Positions 32,502-41,649 are shown, numbered from the stretch's first letter. The stretch is 64,000 nt of DNA from Microcoleus sp. FACHB-1515 (GCF_014696105.1 NZ_JACJPO010000074.1:1-64000), one strand, 5' to 3'. Numbers and translations are program-made. Notes: a model not told the origin generated them from the sequence alone.

Positions 32502-35500
32502 ATGTCAAATGCAGCCTTTGATCTGATTGGCTTGACGCAACTGCGGAACGATCCGCGCTTTGCAGGAATTGACGGCAGCGGCATGAGCGTTGCTGTGATT
32601 GATACCGGACTCGATCGCACGCATCCCCTCCTGCAACCGAACTATATTGCGGGCGTGGATTTTGTCAATGGTGGCGACAATCCGATCGATCGCGACGATC
32701 ACGGCACGCATGTTTCGGGCACGATCGGCGCTCGCAATGGCGATATTGGCGTAGCGCCGGATGTGCGGCTGATTGGTCTTCAGGTGTTTGAACCGTCAGG
32801 CTTCACGAACTTTACGACCGTTGAAGACGCGCTGGAATGGGTGCTTGCCAACCGCCAGCGCTACAACATTGTGGCCGTTAATATGTCGTTGGGCAGCGGC
32901 TTTTATCAATCGCCCTCAGAAGTGACAGGCGATATTCTTTCAGATGACATTCGCCGTCTCGAAGCGGCGGGAGTTACGGTCGTTTCAGCGGCGGGAAATT
33001 CCTACAAAAACAACGAATATCAAAACGTCGGTGCTCCAGCGATCTACAGTACGCTTTCGGTCGGCGCTGTGTGGAAAGACGGAATAAACCGCGACCAATG
33101 GTGGGGGCCAGAAGGCGCAACGGCGATCGATTTCACGACCGGAGCCGATCGCATCACCAGCTTTAGCCAGCGGCTCGCGGCCAACAACATGCTGTTTGCG
33201 CCTGGTGCATTAATCACCAGTACAGTTCCGGGCGGCGGTTTGAGGGACATGGCCGGAACCAGCATGGCCTCGCCGATCGTTGCAGGTGCGGTGGCGTTGC
33301 TTCAGGAAGCCGCGCAGCAGTTTGGCGGACGCTTGCTCACGCCTGCCGAAGTGGTAGAAATTTTGCGATCGACTGCTGATTCGCTGTTTGATGGCGATGA
33401 TGAAGACGACAACGTGACCAACACGCAGGTCAACTATCCGCGCCTCGATGTTTACGCTGCCGTTCAAGAAGTGCAGCGCCGCTTTCAATCATCTGCACCG
33501 AGCGGCGATTCAAACGGCACAATTCAAGGGGCGATCGTTGCGCCGACGCTCACAGGCGAAGCGGTTGCGCCGATTTTTGGTTCGATCGGTATTGACGGTC
33601 AAAGTACGCAGATTGGCGGCAGCGATGTGGATATGTATCGCTTTGTCGTCGCAGCACCGGGCGATGTGTCGATCGAACTCAGTGGCAATCCGAACAATCC
33701 GGCAAATTTCGATTCTTATCTGCGCCTGTTTGATGCCAACGGCAATCAAATCACGTTCAGCGACGATATCAGCGACGCCAATTTCTTCTCCAAGATCACA
33801 ACAAGGCTCAATCCCGGTACGTACTACGCTGGCGTTAGCGGTTTTAACAACTCAACTTACAATCCCACTGTGGCAGGCAGCGGCATTGCGGGCGCAACCG
33901 GAAACTATGCGCTGCAACTTTCGCTGGTCAGTCCCGACCCGAACGGCTTGATTAGCGGCGCAGTCGCCGTGAACCTGGGAACCGATCGCGAACCTTTGTT
34001 TTTCAACGGCTCGATCGGCGCAGACTACGGGCGGTCTGTGGGCGTGTCGGATGTGGACTTGTTCAAGATTGTCATTCCGGACAACGGAATTTTATCGATC
34101 GATATCGACACGCCGTTTGACAGTGGATTTGTCGATTCCTATTTGCGTTTGTTTGATGCAGATGGCAACGAGCTATTTTTCCCGGATGGCGATCCGTTTG
34201 CCAGCGATGATGACCTGGCCTTCAATGCCGATAACGAATTCACCGAATTTACCGATTCACGCTTTCCAAACTTGGTGTTTGAAAGTCCAACCGATCGCCA
34301 GTCCTTTCAAGGCCACACGACTGATAGCTTTTTGGGCGCGATCGTCGAGCGCGGCGAAACCTACTACATCGGCGTGTCCGACTTCTTCAATCAAAGCTAC
34401 AACGCCACCAATCTTGACAACCGTCCCGCATCGGGAACAGGCGGGCTGTACAATCTCACTGTTTCGTTCGTCAGCAACGACCAGAACGGCAGCATTACAC
34501 AGGCACTCGACAGTTCTGTCATTCCGCTTCCGGTCAGCGGTCAGCGCGGCGTGATTGGGCAAGACACCAACTTCCGCACGGGACAGTTGATCGAGGTGGG
34601 CAATCGCGATGTGGATTTTGTCCGCATCAATTCGCCCACCGCAGGCATTCTTGACATCGACATCGACTCCACCACCAACGCAACTGTCGGCACTTCAGTC
34701 GATACGGTGGCCTTGCTGTTCGACGCGAACGGCAATCTGCTCGCCTCCAATGACGACACGGACGCGCTCGATCCGCGCTTGCAGTACGAAATCACCGCCA
34801 ATACCGATTACTTCGTGGCGATCGCAGGCTACGGCAACAGCAGCTTCAATCCGTTTCAGTTGGGCAGCGGTTCGGCAGGCGACACAGGCGAATATATCTT
34901 CAACAGTCGCGTGCTGCCGCAATCGCAGGCGGTTGTGCTGTCAAACGATCGCGTCAGCAATGGTGCTGTCCAAACCATCAGCCTCGGCCAAACGATTCAG
35001 GCGAACATCGGGCAGGACAACGGCTTCGTCAGCGGTGCGGATGACATCGACATCTATCGGTTTGTGGCGAGCGAAACCGGACGAATTGATGTGCGAGCGA
35101 TCGCCACTGCTGCCTTTAGTGCCGATACGTTCCTCCGCATCTTCGACGCCAACGGCAACCAGATCGCGATTAACGATGACGAAGACAGCACGACGCGAGG
35201 CAGCTTTGCCCAAATTGCCGTCACAGCGGGCACAACCTACTACATCGGCGTCAATGCGTCGAGTCCGCAAGCCGCCAATTACAATCCGTTCACCGGAGCG
35301 GGCGCGGCTCCCGGTCGGCAGGGCGATTACGGTCTGCGGGTGACGGCGGCCACCGCAATCATCAATCCGCCACCGACAGAACTCAACCTGATTGGCACAG
35401 ATGCAGGCGAAACGCTGACAGGCGGCGAATTCAACGACACGATCGATGGCTTGGCAGGCAATGACACGCTGGTTGGACTCGGCGGCAACGACATCCTCAC

Positions 35501-35951
35501 AGGCGGAGCCGGAGCCGATAGGATGACGGGCGGAGCCGGAGCCGATCGCTTTGTGATCAGCGCCAGACAATCGCGAATTGACGAAATCGATCGCATCACC
35601 GACCTCAAATTTGGGCAAGGCGATCGCATCTCGCTCGATCGCGACGGCAATCTGTCCACCATCGAGCGACCCAGAGCGCTGTTTAATGCTGGAAATCGCA
35701 CGGCTCGCAGCTTAACCGGAGCGATTCGATCGGTGTTTGGCGATCGCAATGCGCGATCGCGGGGCAACCAGGCGCTCAAAGGCAACGAAGCCGCTATCCT
35801 CCGCTGGCGCGGCAGTGCCTACATGGTGATTAATGACGGCAACCGCAGATTTTCGCCGAGCAGCGATTGGGTGATCAACGTCAGCGGGCTGGAACTCAAG
35901 CCGAGAGATGCAAGAGCCACCGTTCTCTCGGTGGGGAACTACTTCAGCTAA
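32502..35951 (+). CDS. Large RTX-tailed subtilisin-like protease
   Basis: This 1149-residue S8 serine protease has its catalytic triad in place: Asp34 in VIDTGLDRTHP, His67 in DDHGTHVSGT, Ser254 in GTSMASPIVAG, with oxyanion Asn166 in SAAGNS. Four PPC-type beta-sandwich domains follow at about 360-473, 503-656, 684-803 and 833-946; each has the SYLRLFDANGN-type strand and FF/YYIGVSGF-type closing. RTX calcium-binding nonapeptides (about 961-1020, GLAGNDTLVGLGGNDILTGG and repeats) precede a C-terminal cap. There is no N-terminal signal peptide, so export by a type I system through the RTX end is likely. No secretion genes are nearby. Confidence 0.93.
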   Translation: MSNAAFDLIGLTQLRNDPRFAGIDGSGMSVAVIDTGLDRTHPLLQPNYIAGVDFVNGGDNPIDRDDHGTHVSGTIGARNGDIGVAPDVRLIGLQVFEPSGFTNFTTVEDALEWVLANRQRYNIVAVNMSLGSGFYQSPSEVTGDILSDDIRRLEAAGVTVVSAAGNSYKNNEYQNVGAPAIYSTLSVGAVWKDGINRDQWWGPEGATAIDFTTGADRITSFSQRLAANNMLFAPGALITSTVPGGGLRDMAGTSMASPIVAGAVALLQEAAQQFGGRLLTPAEVVEILRSTADSLFDGDDEDDNVTNTQVNYPRLDVYAAVQEVQRRFQSSAPSGDSNGTIQGAIVAPTLTGEAVAPIFGSIGIDGQSTQIGGSDVDMYRFVVAAPGDVSIELSGNPNNPANFDSYLRLFDANGNQITFSDDISDANFFSKITTRLNPGTYYAGVSGFNNSTYNPTVAGSGIAGATGNYALQLSLVSPDPNGLISGAVAVNLGTDREPLFFNGSIGADYGRSVGVSDVDLFKIVIPDNGILSIDIDTPFDSGFVDSYLRLFDADGNELFFPDGDPFASDDDLAFNADNEFTEFTDSRFPNLVFESPTDRQSFQGHTTDSFLGAIVERGETYYIGVSDFFNQSYNATNLDNRPASGTGGLYNLTVSFVSNDQNGSITQALDSSVIPLPVSGQRGVIGQDTNFRTGQLIEVGNRDVDFVRINSPTAGILDIDIDSTTNATVGTSVDTVALLFDANGNLLASNDDTDALDPRLQYEITANTDYFVAIAGYGNSSFNPFQLGSGSAGDTGEYIFNSRVLPQSQAVVLSNDRVSNGAVQTISLGQTIQANIGQDNGFVSGADDIDIYRFVASETGRIDVRAIATAAFSADTFLRIFDANGNQIAINDDEDSTTRGSFAQIAVTAGTTYYIGVNASSPQAANYNPFTGAGAAPGRQGDYGLRVTAATAIINPPPTELNLIGTDAGETLTGGEFNDTIDGLAGNDTLVGLGGNDILTGGAGADRMTGGAGADRFVISARQSRIDEIDRITDLKFGQGDRISLDRDGNLSTIERPRALFNAGNRTARSLTGAIRSVFGDRNARSRGNQALKGNEAAILRWRGSAYMVINDGNRRFSPSSDWVINVSGLELKPRDARATVLSVGNYFS

Positions 35952-35975
35952 GCGATCAAACCGTTCTAAATAGCA

Positions 35976-36003
35976 GTAGGGGCACGATCGATCGTGCCCC
36001 TAC
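35976..36003. terminator. 28-bp perfect palindrome between convergent genes
   Basis: GTAGGGGCACGATC (35976-35989) is followed directly by its exact reverse complement GATCGTGCCCCTAC (35990-36003). It lies between the protease and the convergent site-2 protease gene and probably works as a bidirectional terminator. GTAGGGGCAC...GTGCCCCTAC hairpins are common in cyanobacterial intergenic DNA. Confidence 0.7.
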
Positions 36004-36028
36004 AAACGGTGATGCATCCTAATCGGCT

Positions 36029-37144
36029 TCAGGCAGGTTTGGCTTCAGCGAGCCGCTGTGCGATCGAAGCTTTTTCCAGCAGGCCGACGAGCGTACCGTT
36101 CTCGCCCACTACTGCCAAGACCGACAGTTTCTTGTCTTCCAGCAGGTTCACCACGTCTAGCAGCGATCGATCCGGCGCGACCGTCTCCAGATTTGCGATC
36201 GGCTGCATGACTTGCGCGATCGTCACGTTCCACCAGTCATTCGTCGGAATTGCTTTGAGCGCATCGAGCGACAGTTCACCCACCAGTTTGCCTTCCGCAT
36301 CCACAACGAGAAACTTTGTCCAGGGCAGATCGCGACCGATAACCGAACTGTTGACGAACTCGCGCACCGAACTGTCCGCTTGAGCGATCGGACTGTCAGT
36401 TGCCACCACATCAGCCGCCGTCAGGCCAGCCAGTTTCGCTTGCAGCGTCGCAACCTGATTCGATCGCTGCGCGTTTTGCAGCAAAAATCCGCCAATCAAA
36501 ATCAGCCAAAAGCTGCCAAACGGAATTAGCCCCAACAGCGAACCAAAGCCGATCGCGATCGCCGCCCAGCCAATGATTTGACCGACCACGCTGGCAAACG
36601 CCACTCCTTTGTAGGGTTTGCCTGTGATCTTCCAGACGATCGCTTTCAGGACGTTGCCACCATCCAGCGGCAAACCGGGAATCAAGTTAAATAGCGCCAG
36701 GGCAAGATTAATGTAGGCCAGCAGACCGACGATCGCGCTGGCAACAGGCGGCAGGGCAACAAAGGCATCCAGTGCCGTGAACGAGCCAAATAAAATCAGA
36801 CTGACGAGCGGGCCAGCGATCGCGACCTGAAAGGCTTGTCCGGGCGTTTTCGATTCTTCACCCAGCGCTGCGAGTCCGCCGAAAATAAACAGCGTAATCG
36901 AATTCACGCTGATGCCTTGCCAGCGAGCCACAAAGCTGTGGCCGAGTTCATGCGCCAAAACCGAGGCAAACAGCAGCAGTGCGGCGACAAATCCCAGCAG
37001 CCACGCACCTGTGCCCAAAGCGGGAAACTCGATCGATAGCCCGTTGCCGTAGCTCCAAGTCACCAGCGCGAGAACGACAAACCAAGACGGATTGACGTAA
37101 AACGGAATGCCAAATAGATTGCCAATTTTGAGGTTGCTGTTCAT
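36029..37144 (-). CDS. Site-2 protease (M50) with C-terminal CBS domains
   Basis: The 371-residue membrane metalloprotease has the zinc motif in LAHELGHSFVARWQGI (about residues 64-79) and the second metal-ligand site in NLIPGLPLDGGNVLKA. Six or so membrane helices span residues 15-220. The C-terminal 140 residues are a CBS pair (TAADVVATDSPIAQAD, LPWTKFLVVDAEGKLVGEL, QVMQPIANLETVAPDRSLLD). CBS domains usually sense adenine nucleotides, giving a regulated intramembrane protease like SpoIVFB-type S2P. The substrate is unknown. It is divergent from the iminopeptidase. Confidence 0.92.
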   Translation of the reverse strand: MNSNLKIGNLFGIPFYVNPSWFVVLALVTWSYGNGLSIEFPALGTGAWLLGFVAALLLFASVLAHELGHSFVARWQGISVNSITLFIFGGLAALGEESKTPGQAFQVAIAGPLVSLILFGSFTALDAFVALPPVASAIVGLLAYINLALALFNLIPGLPLDGGNVLKAIVWKITGKPYKGVAFASVVGQIIGWAAIAIGFGSLLGLIPFGSFWLILIGGFLLQNAQRSNQVATLQAKLAGLTAADVVATDSPIAQADSSVREFVNSSVIGRDLPWTKFLVVDAEGKLVGELSLDALKAIPTNDWWNVTIAQVMQPIANLETVAPDRSLLDVVNLLEDKKLSVLAVVGENGTLVGLLEKASIAQRLAEAKPA

Positions 37145-37248
37145 GCCACGATGAAGCGAGTCATACTTCGATCGTACCGGAGCAGCGAAATCGCGCTACT
37201 CTTTCGAGCGGGGGAATGTCCGCCCCCATCAGGAGAGGTTTTACCCCT

Positions 37249-38199
37249 ATGCCGAATTTGTATCCGGCGATCGAACCCTACAGGACGGGGATGCTGTCCG
37301 TTTCCGATCTGCACACGCTTTATTTTGAGCAGGTTGGCAATCCGAACGGCAAGCCGATCGTGTTTCTGCACGGCGGGCCGGGAGGCGGCTGCGAACCGTT
37401 CTATCGTCAATTTTTCGATCCGCAAAAGTGGCGTGTCGTTTTGTTTGAGCAGCGCGGCTGTGGACGCAGTACGCCTCATGCGGAACTGCGAGAAAATACA
37501 ACTTGGGATTTGGTCAGCGACATTGAGAAACTGCGATCGCACCTGGAAATCGATTCCTGGACGGTATTTGGCGGCAGTTGGGGCAGCACCTTGGCGCTAG
37601 CCTACAGTCAGACGCATCCCGATCGCTGCACGGGCTTGATTTTGCGCGGAATCTTTCTGCTGCGATCGAAAGAACTGCGCTGGTTTTACCAGGAAGGCGC
37701 GAGCTATTTGTTTCCCGACGCTTGGGAAGATTATCTCAAGCCAATTCCACCCGAAGAACGACAGGACTTGATCGCGGCGTACTACCAGCGCTTGACAAGT
37801 AATGATCCTTCGGTGCGGCAGGAAGCGGCGCAGGCTTGGTCAGTCTGGGAAGGCCGGACGAGCAAATTGATGATCGATCCTGCTCTAGAGCGGCGATTTG
37901 GAATGGAAGATTTTGCGGATGCGTTTGCGCGAATCGAGTGCCACTACTTTGTGAATCGCGGCTTTCTGCCCACCGATAACTATTTAATTGAGCAGATCGA
38001 TCGCATCCGTCACATTCCCGCTGCAATCGTGCAGGGTCGCTATGACGTGGTTTGTCCGACAGTTTCTGCTTGGGAACTGCATCGCGCTTGGCCGGAAGCC
38101 GAACTGTTCATCATTCCAGATGCAGGCCACTCGGCAACGGAACCGGGAGTTCGTAGCGCCTTGGTCAGCCTCACCGATCGATTTGCCGACCTGAAATAA
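37249..38199 (+). CDS. pip: Proline iminopeptidase
   Basis: Pip removes N-terminal proline from peptides in the cytosol. The start is ATG 37249, with AGGAGAGG upstream (37231-37238), giving 316 residues starting MPNLYPAIEPYRTGMLSVSD. The alpha/beta-hydrolase oxyanion motif is HGGPGGGCEPFYRQFFDP, the nucleophile Ser lies in FGGSWGSTLALAYSQTHP, Asp in QGRYDVVCPT, and His in PDAGHSATEPG. A longer frame from 37216 is not needed. A hairpin terminator follows. Confidence 0.95.
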   Translation: MPNLYPAIEPYRTGMLSVSDLHTLYFEQVGNPNGKPIVFLHGGPGGGCEPFYRQFFDPQKWRVVLFEQRGCGRSTPHAELRENTTWDLVSDIEKLRSHLEIDSWTVFGGSWGSTLALAYSQTHPDRCTGLILRGIFLLRSKELRWFYQEGASYLFPDAWEDYLKPIPPEERQDLIAAYYQRLTSNDPSVRQEAAQAWSVWEGRTSKLMIDPALERRFGMEDFADAFARIECHYFVNRGFLPTDNYLIEQIDRIRHIPAAIVQGRYDVVCPTVSAWELHRAWPEAELFIIPDAGHSATEPGVRSALVSLTDRFADLK

Positions 38200-38204
38200 A
38201 AAAA

Positions 38205-38226
38205 CGGGGACACCGAAGCATCCCCG
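38205..38226 (+). terminator. Terminator after pip
   Basis: CGGGGA (38205-38210) and TCCCCG (38221-38226) form a six-base stem around a ten-base loop; an A-rich run sits on the 5' side. Confidence 0.55.
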
Positions 38227-38326
38227 ATCGCTGGTCAAACTTTTATTTCCCTCCGTCGGGCGCGATCGAACAGGGTTCGCACAAATTGGCTGTTACTGCA
38301 AACGGACGGCCACTCCAAACGAACGG

Positions 38327-38896
38327 TTACTGCAAATTCGTTTGGCAGCTTGCCAAAATCCGCTGGTCGTTTTCGCTGACGGTATCAATCCGGTGAAAGC
38401 CTTCGATCTGCACGGGCGTAATTGTCATGTTGCCGACCGTTGCCACTGCGTCGCTTTGCTCCAGGCCAATTTCATAGGGGTAAGATGCCTGCTCATAGCT
38501 GTCAATCACGTTGAGCGCCAAGCGATTCGATTCGATCGCACCGTTGAAGCAGTCGAACGACGAATAGGGCATGTAGAACGCTCCGGTGATTTGGCGATCG
38601 CGCACTTCAAACACCATGTAGGCAGAACCAAGCTGCTCCGCTTCCGGTGACTGACCGTAGAGATACACACCATTGGCAAGCGGCTGGCTGGCCGTTTGTT
38701 CTGCCGTTTGTTCTGCTGTTTGCTCCACACTGGCTGCTTGCTTGACGATCGATCGCTGCGACGCTTCGGCGGCATAAGTAGGCGTAGCGATCGCCATTCC
38801 GGTGGCCAGAGCTAGACCTGTAGCAGCTTGGGCAAGCGATCGAGCGCTTTGGAACAGAGGACGCACAGAAAAATGATTTGAAGAAAAGTAACGCAT
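38327..38896 (-). CDS. Exported protein with AEQT repeats, unknown function
   Basis: The 189-residue protein has a Sec signal (ARSLAQAATGLALATGMAIA, cleavage after TYAAEA near residue 44). A linker QTAEQTAEQTA (three AEQT units) follows. The mature domain, starting LANGVYLYGQSPEAEQLGSAYM, is beta-rich with VFEVRDRQITGAFYMPYSSFDC and VTVGNMTITPVQ-like strands, and two cysteines (Cys in SSFDCFNG and LASCQTN) that may pair. It presumably resides in the periplasm. The family was not recognised. Confidence 0.72.
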   Translation of the reverse strand: MRYFSSNHFSVRPLFQSARSLAQAATGLALATGMAIATPTYAAEASQRSIVKQAASVEQTAEQTAEQTASQPLANGVYLYGQSPEAEQLGSAYMVFEVRDRQITGAFYMPYSSFDCFNGAIESNRLALNVIDSYEQASYPYEIGLEQSDAVATVGNMTITPVQIEGFHRIDTVSENDQRILASCQTNLQ

Positions 38897-39450
38897 CGCA
38901 TCCCCCTATAACAGCAACGATTAAAAAGAAATTTCAGTAATCCAACCTTACTGGAGAATATTTGCTCAACCATTCAGCCAAGCGAAATACTTTACAGTTC
39001 ACTAGAGGCTGAGCTTTATCGCCTGCTCATACCAGCAGGTTATCTGCCGAAAGACGAGCAAGCAGTGATCCACCCGCGAACCATCGGTGATCTACAACAA
39101 CATCGGATGTGATTCCAGAAACTTGAAAAAGAAATTTTTGTGCTCTTTTCGGCAGCATCCGCGCAAAAGCCAGGACAGCGATCGCCTGTTGGAAGCGGCG
39201 ATTCCCAACAATGCACCCCGTCCTAAATTAGGAGTACCCAATTTTTGTGACTGAACTCACACCAAGCAGTGATTGCCGAGACGGAAAACTCGATCATCGA
39301 TACTCAGCTAGGGTATGTTCTAAACCTTTCTGGTGGTGAGATTGCCTAAAGAAGATCCCCCTAAATCCCCCTTCTCAAGGGGGACTTTGAAAACTCACCC
39401 TAGATTCAGGAGAAACCGCTTGACTTTGCCGAATAATTCCGCTAGTGTTG
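38897..39450. other. Intergenic region with a decayed frame and a dispersed repeat
   Basis: An open frame without a start codon runs from about 38910 to the TGA at 39110-39112 and ends EAELYRLLIPAGYLPKDEQ and HPRTIGDLQQHRM, which may be the end of a lost gene. A CCCCCTAAATCCCCCTTCTC-type repeat lies at 39351-39395. Nothing else is supported. Confidence 0.4.
39351..39395. repeat. Dispersed C-rich/G-rich hairpin repeat
   Basis: CCCCCTAAATCCCCCTTCTC followed by AAGGGGGACTTTGAAA contains the self-complementary TCCCCCTTCTCAAGGGGGA core. Related copies are at about 157-186, 40115-40142, 45924-45956 and 56443-56482. Confidence 0.7.
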
Positions 39451-39679
39451 CTTGCTAATGCTGCCAAATGACAGCAAAGACCGATCGCTTAGACCCAAGG
39501 TCTAGCCACGCGACCCGAAGCTGCTCGCAACAGACTTCGAGCCGCTGACCCACCAAACTGAACAGGGCAGTTGATAGGCTAACTGGGATCATACCCTTCT
39601 AGCCGTCTCGATTGCTGCGTCTTGCGTCGGGGCGGCTAGACTTTTGGGTTTTCCTACCCACCTAACACAAGGAAAACTC
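39451..39679 (+). promoter_or_regulatory. Structured 5' leader A, candidate cis-regulatory RNA
   Basis: This leader shares blocks with leader B at 51195-51425. In order: TGCTG/CAGCA hairpin (39459-39463 / 39472-39476); TAGAC-CCAAG-GTCTA (39490-39504); CGAAG/CTTCG (39516-39520 / 39535-39539); a closing stem AGCCGC (39540-39545) with GCGGCT (39632-39637) enclosing AACTG/CAGTT (39556-39560 / 39568-39572) and GGCTA/TAGCC (39577-39581 / 39600-39604). The end is switch-like: the hairpin TGGG...CCCA (39645-39660) competes with GTTTTCC (39648-39654) pairing to the ribosome site GGAAAAC (39671-39677). Confidence 0.68.
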
Positions 39680-39967
39680 ATGGAATACTTCGATTGCTCG
39701 TCCACTAACGGCGGCTCAGATTTGCCTGCCCCCAAGCCGCAAGTTTCTTCGGTGATTCGTCTGCCGCAAGATCCTCGACTGCCCATCAAGCACATCTTGC
39801 TTGGTGCGCCGATCGCGGTGCGGCAAACGACAATGCGCCTGCATCAGCTTGGCTATGCCGATGTACACGACTGGGCAGAACCGCTCAAGCTGCGCGATGA
39901 AATTTGCTTTACGCCGCAGCCCGAAGACGTGATGAGTATGCTGGTGCGCTATCTCTTCATCGAGTAG
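39680..39967 (+). CDS. Small conserved protein A (paralogue of 51426 gene)
   Basis: The 95-residue protein starts at ATG 39680 behind AAGGAAAAC. A variable, disordered N-terminus (about 1-35, rich in Ser, Pro) leads to a conserved domain: PIKHILLGAPIAVRQTTMRL, HQLGYADVHDWAEPLKL, then PEDVMSMLVRYLFIE. The second copy at 51426 shares about half of its residues over 62 positions. The pattern is a small alpha/beta fold; the family occurs in cyanobacteria with no assigned function. Both genes carry the same unusual RNA leader, so they are probably regulated by the same signal. Confidence 0.78.
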   Translation: MEYFDCSSTNGGSDLPAPKPQVSSVIRLPQDPRLPIKHILLGAPIAVRQTTMRLHQLGYADVHDWAEPLKLRDEICFTPQPEDVMSMLVRYLFIE

Positions 39968-40084
39968 ACCACAGGGGCGATCGCTCATTAATCGATCGCC
40001 CCGAAAAGCAGCGCGATCACCGCTGAGTGATATTCCCCTAGGCTAATGCTTTAAAGCCCTTTGATCCTCCCCAACCCCATAAAC

Positions 40085-40142
40085 AAGGAGGGATCTGAAC
40101 CACCCTTCAAAGTCCCCCTTCTCAAGGGGGATTTAGGGGGAT
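40085..40142. repeat. Dispersed C-rich/G-rich hairpin repeat
   Basis: AAGGAGGGATC, then CCCTTCAAAGTCCCCCTTCT and CAAGGGGGATTTAGGGGGAT: same family as 39351-39395 and the copies near 45900 and 56450. The AAAGTCCCCCTTCTCAAGGG block is shared exactly with the copy near 45930. Confidence 0.75.
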
Positions 40143-40218
40143 TAACCAACGGCCATGCGATTCACCAGAAGCGTTTAATACACACCTTAGAACAGTCTTT
40201 CGGTTCGATCGAACTTGA

Positions 40219-40431
40219 CTACATCACCGAGGAAAGTTCATCTACGACTTTCAGGCGACCTCGACAGACTGCCCGAAGCACCCGATCGATCGCCCGTCGT
40301 TCTTCGTCGCTGAGCGATTCATCCAACACTGCCGCCAGTAGACCATATCGATCGGCCAGCGTCACCACTCCCGTGTAGCTCACCTGTGCAAACATGTCTG
40401 CAATAGCGGATTGAATCAAAAACACCTGCAT
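40219..40431 (-). CDS. Small conserved cyanobacterial protein
   Basis: The 70-residue soluble protein starts MQVFLIQSAIADMFAQVSYT and contains TLADRYGLLAAVLDESLSDE followed by ERRAIDRVLRAVCRGRLKVV. The helical core with the arginine-rich end is a pattern I recognise from conserved cyanobacterial short proteins, but no function is known to me. The start is ATG 40431; a GTG one codon upstream is possible. It is divergent from hemB, and the 207-base spacer holds a CRP-like palindrome. Confidence 0.75.
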   Translation of the reverse strand: MQVFLIQSAIADMFAQVSYTGVVTLADRYGLLAAVLDESLSDEERRAIDRVLRAVCRGRLKVVDELSSVM

Positions 40432-40528
40432 CACGCCAGCAACAACTCGATAGCACTAGTATCTTGTTTCTAGGCAAAAATACCTGTGATGCTACGGAGA
40501 TTTTTGTGTGATTCGATCGCGCTTTTGA

Positions 40529-40544
40529 TGTGATCGCCATCACT
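40529..40544. promoter_or_regulatory. CRP-type palindrome upstream of hemB
   Basis: TGTGATCGCCATCACT matches TGTGA-N6-TCACA at nine of ten positions. SyCRP1-type cAMP receptor proteins bind this palindrome in cyanobacteria. It lies 95 bases before the hemB start and 98 after the divergent gene start. Part of it overlaps a GATCGC core, so a chance match is possible. Confidence 0.35.
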
Positions 40545-40638
40545 TTCACAGAACGTTACTTTAGCGCTGAGTATTGCTTCACACCCAGGCTTTAAACTCG
40601 ATCACATTACCCTTGAAACTTAACTCGCGCCTGCTGCT

Positions 40639-41625
40639 ATGTACCCCAACATTCGTCCTCGTCGCCTCCGCAACCATCCTCAACTGCGGCGCATGGTGCG
40701 AGAAAACACGTTAACCACCAACGATTTAATCTATCCGCTGTTTGCCGTTCCGGGCGAAGGCATTGCCCAAGAAGTGCGATCGATGCCCGGAGTGTATCAA
40801 TTGTCGATCGACAAAATTGTTGAAGAAGCCAAAGAAGTTTATGACCTGGGCATTCCTGCGATCATTCTCTTTGGCATTCCTGCCGATAAAGATATCGATG
40901 CCACCGGAGCATGGCACGATCACGGCATTGTGCAGCAGGCGGCCACTCGCGTCAAAGCAGCCGTCCCCGATCTGCTTGTCATCGTGGATACCTGCCTGTG
41001 CGAATACACGTCACACGGACACTGTGGCTATCTTGAAGTTGGCGACCTGACTGGACGAGTCCTCAACGATCCGACACTGGAACTGTTGAAGAAAACCGCC
41101 GTTTCGCAAGCGCAAGCGGGAGCCGACATCATCGCACCTTCCGGCATGATGGACGGCTTTGTGCAGGCGATTCGATCGGGTCTAGATGAAGCCGGATTTC
41201 AAGACATCCCGATCCTGTCCTATGCTGCCAAATATGCCTCGGCCTACTATGGCCCGTTCCGCGATGCGGCAGAATCGGCTCCGCAGTTTGGCGATCGCCG
41301 CACCTATCAGATGGATCCGGGCAACGGTCGCGAAGCTCTCAAAGAAATCGCCCTCGACATCACCGAGGGCGCAGACATGCTGATGGTCAAGCCTGCTTTG
41401 GCCTACATGGACATCATCTGGCGCGTCAAAGAAGCTACTCAGCTTCCTGTCGCTGCCTACAACGTTTCGGGCGAATACGCAATGGTGAAAGCCGCCGCCC
41501 TCAACGGCTGGATCGACGAAGAGCGTGTGGTGCTGGAAACGCTGCTTGGCTTCAAGCGAGCAGGAACAGACATGATCTTGACCTACCACGCTAAAGATGC
41601 AGCCCGCTGGCTGGCAAAAAGCTAA
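40639..41625 (+). CDS. hemB: Porphobilinogen synthase (delta-aminolevulinate dehydratase)
   Basis: HemB condenses two 5-aminolevulinate molecules to porphobilinogen, early in heme, chlorophyll and bilin synthesis. The 328-residue enzyme has the metal/allosteric segment [18 protein letters not shown] with clustered cysteines (a zinc-type site), the active-site loop [12 protein letters not shown], and the two Schiff-base lysines in [15 protein letters not shown] and [13 protein letters not shown]. The C-terminus reads [21 protein letters not shown]. Its length is normal. A strong terminator follows 24 bases after the stop. Confidence 0.97.
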   Translation: MYPNIRPRRLRNHPQLRRMVRENTLTTNDLIYPLFAVPGEGIAQEVRSMPGVYQLSIDKIVEEAKEVYDLGIPAIILFGIPADKDIDATGAWHDHGIVQQAATRVKAAVPDLLVIVDTCLCEYTSHGHCGYLEVGDLTGRVLNDPTLELLKKTAVSQAQAGADIIAPSGMMDGFVQAIRSGLDEAGFQDIPILSYAAKYASAYYGPFRDAAESAPQFGDRRTYQMDPGNGREALKEIALDITEGADMLMVKPALAYMDIIWRVKEATQLPVAAYNVSGEYAMVKAAALNGWIDEERVVLETLLGFKRAGTDMILTYHAKDAARWLAKS

Positions 41626-41649
41626 CGCATTCGCGAGAACATCGTGAAA

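Noticed and set aside
34609-35343. Second forward frame within the large protease (244 codons)
   Set aside because: Arg/Ser/Thr-rich composition typical of an out-of-frame read of the PPC domain repeats.
39451-39679. Cobalamin riboswitch
   Set aside because: The B12-box and the GGTGAAA-type conserved core were not found in either leader.
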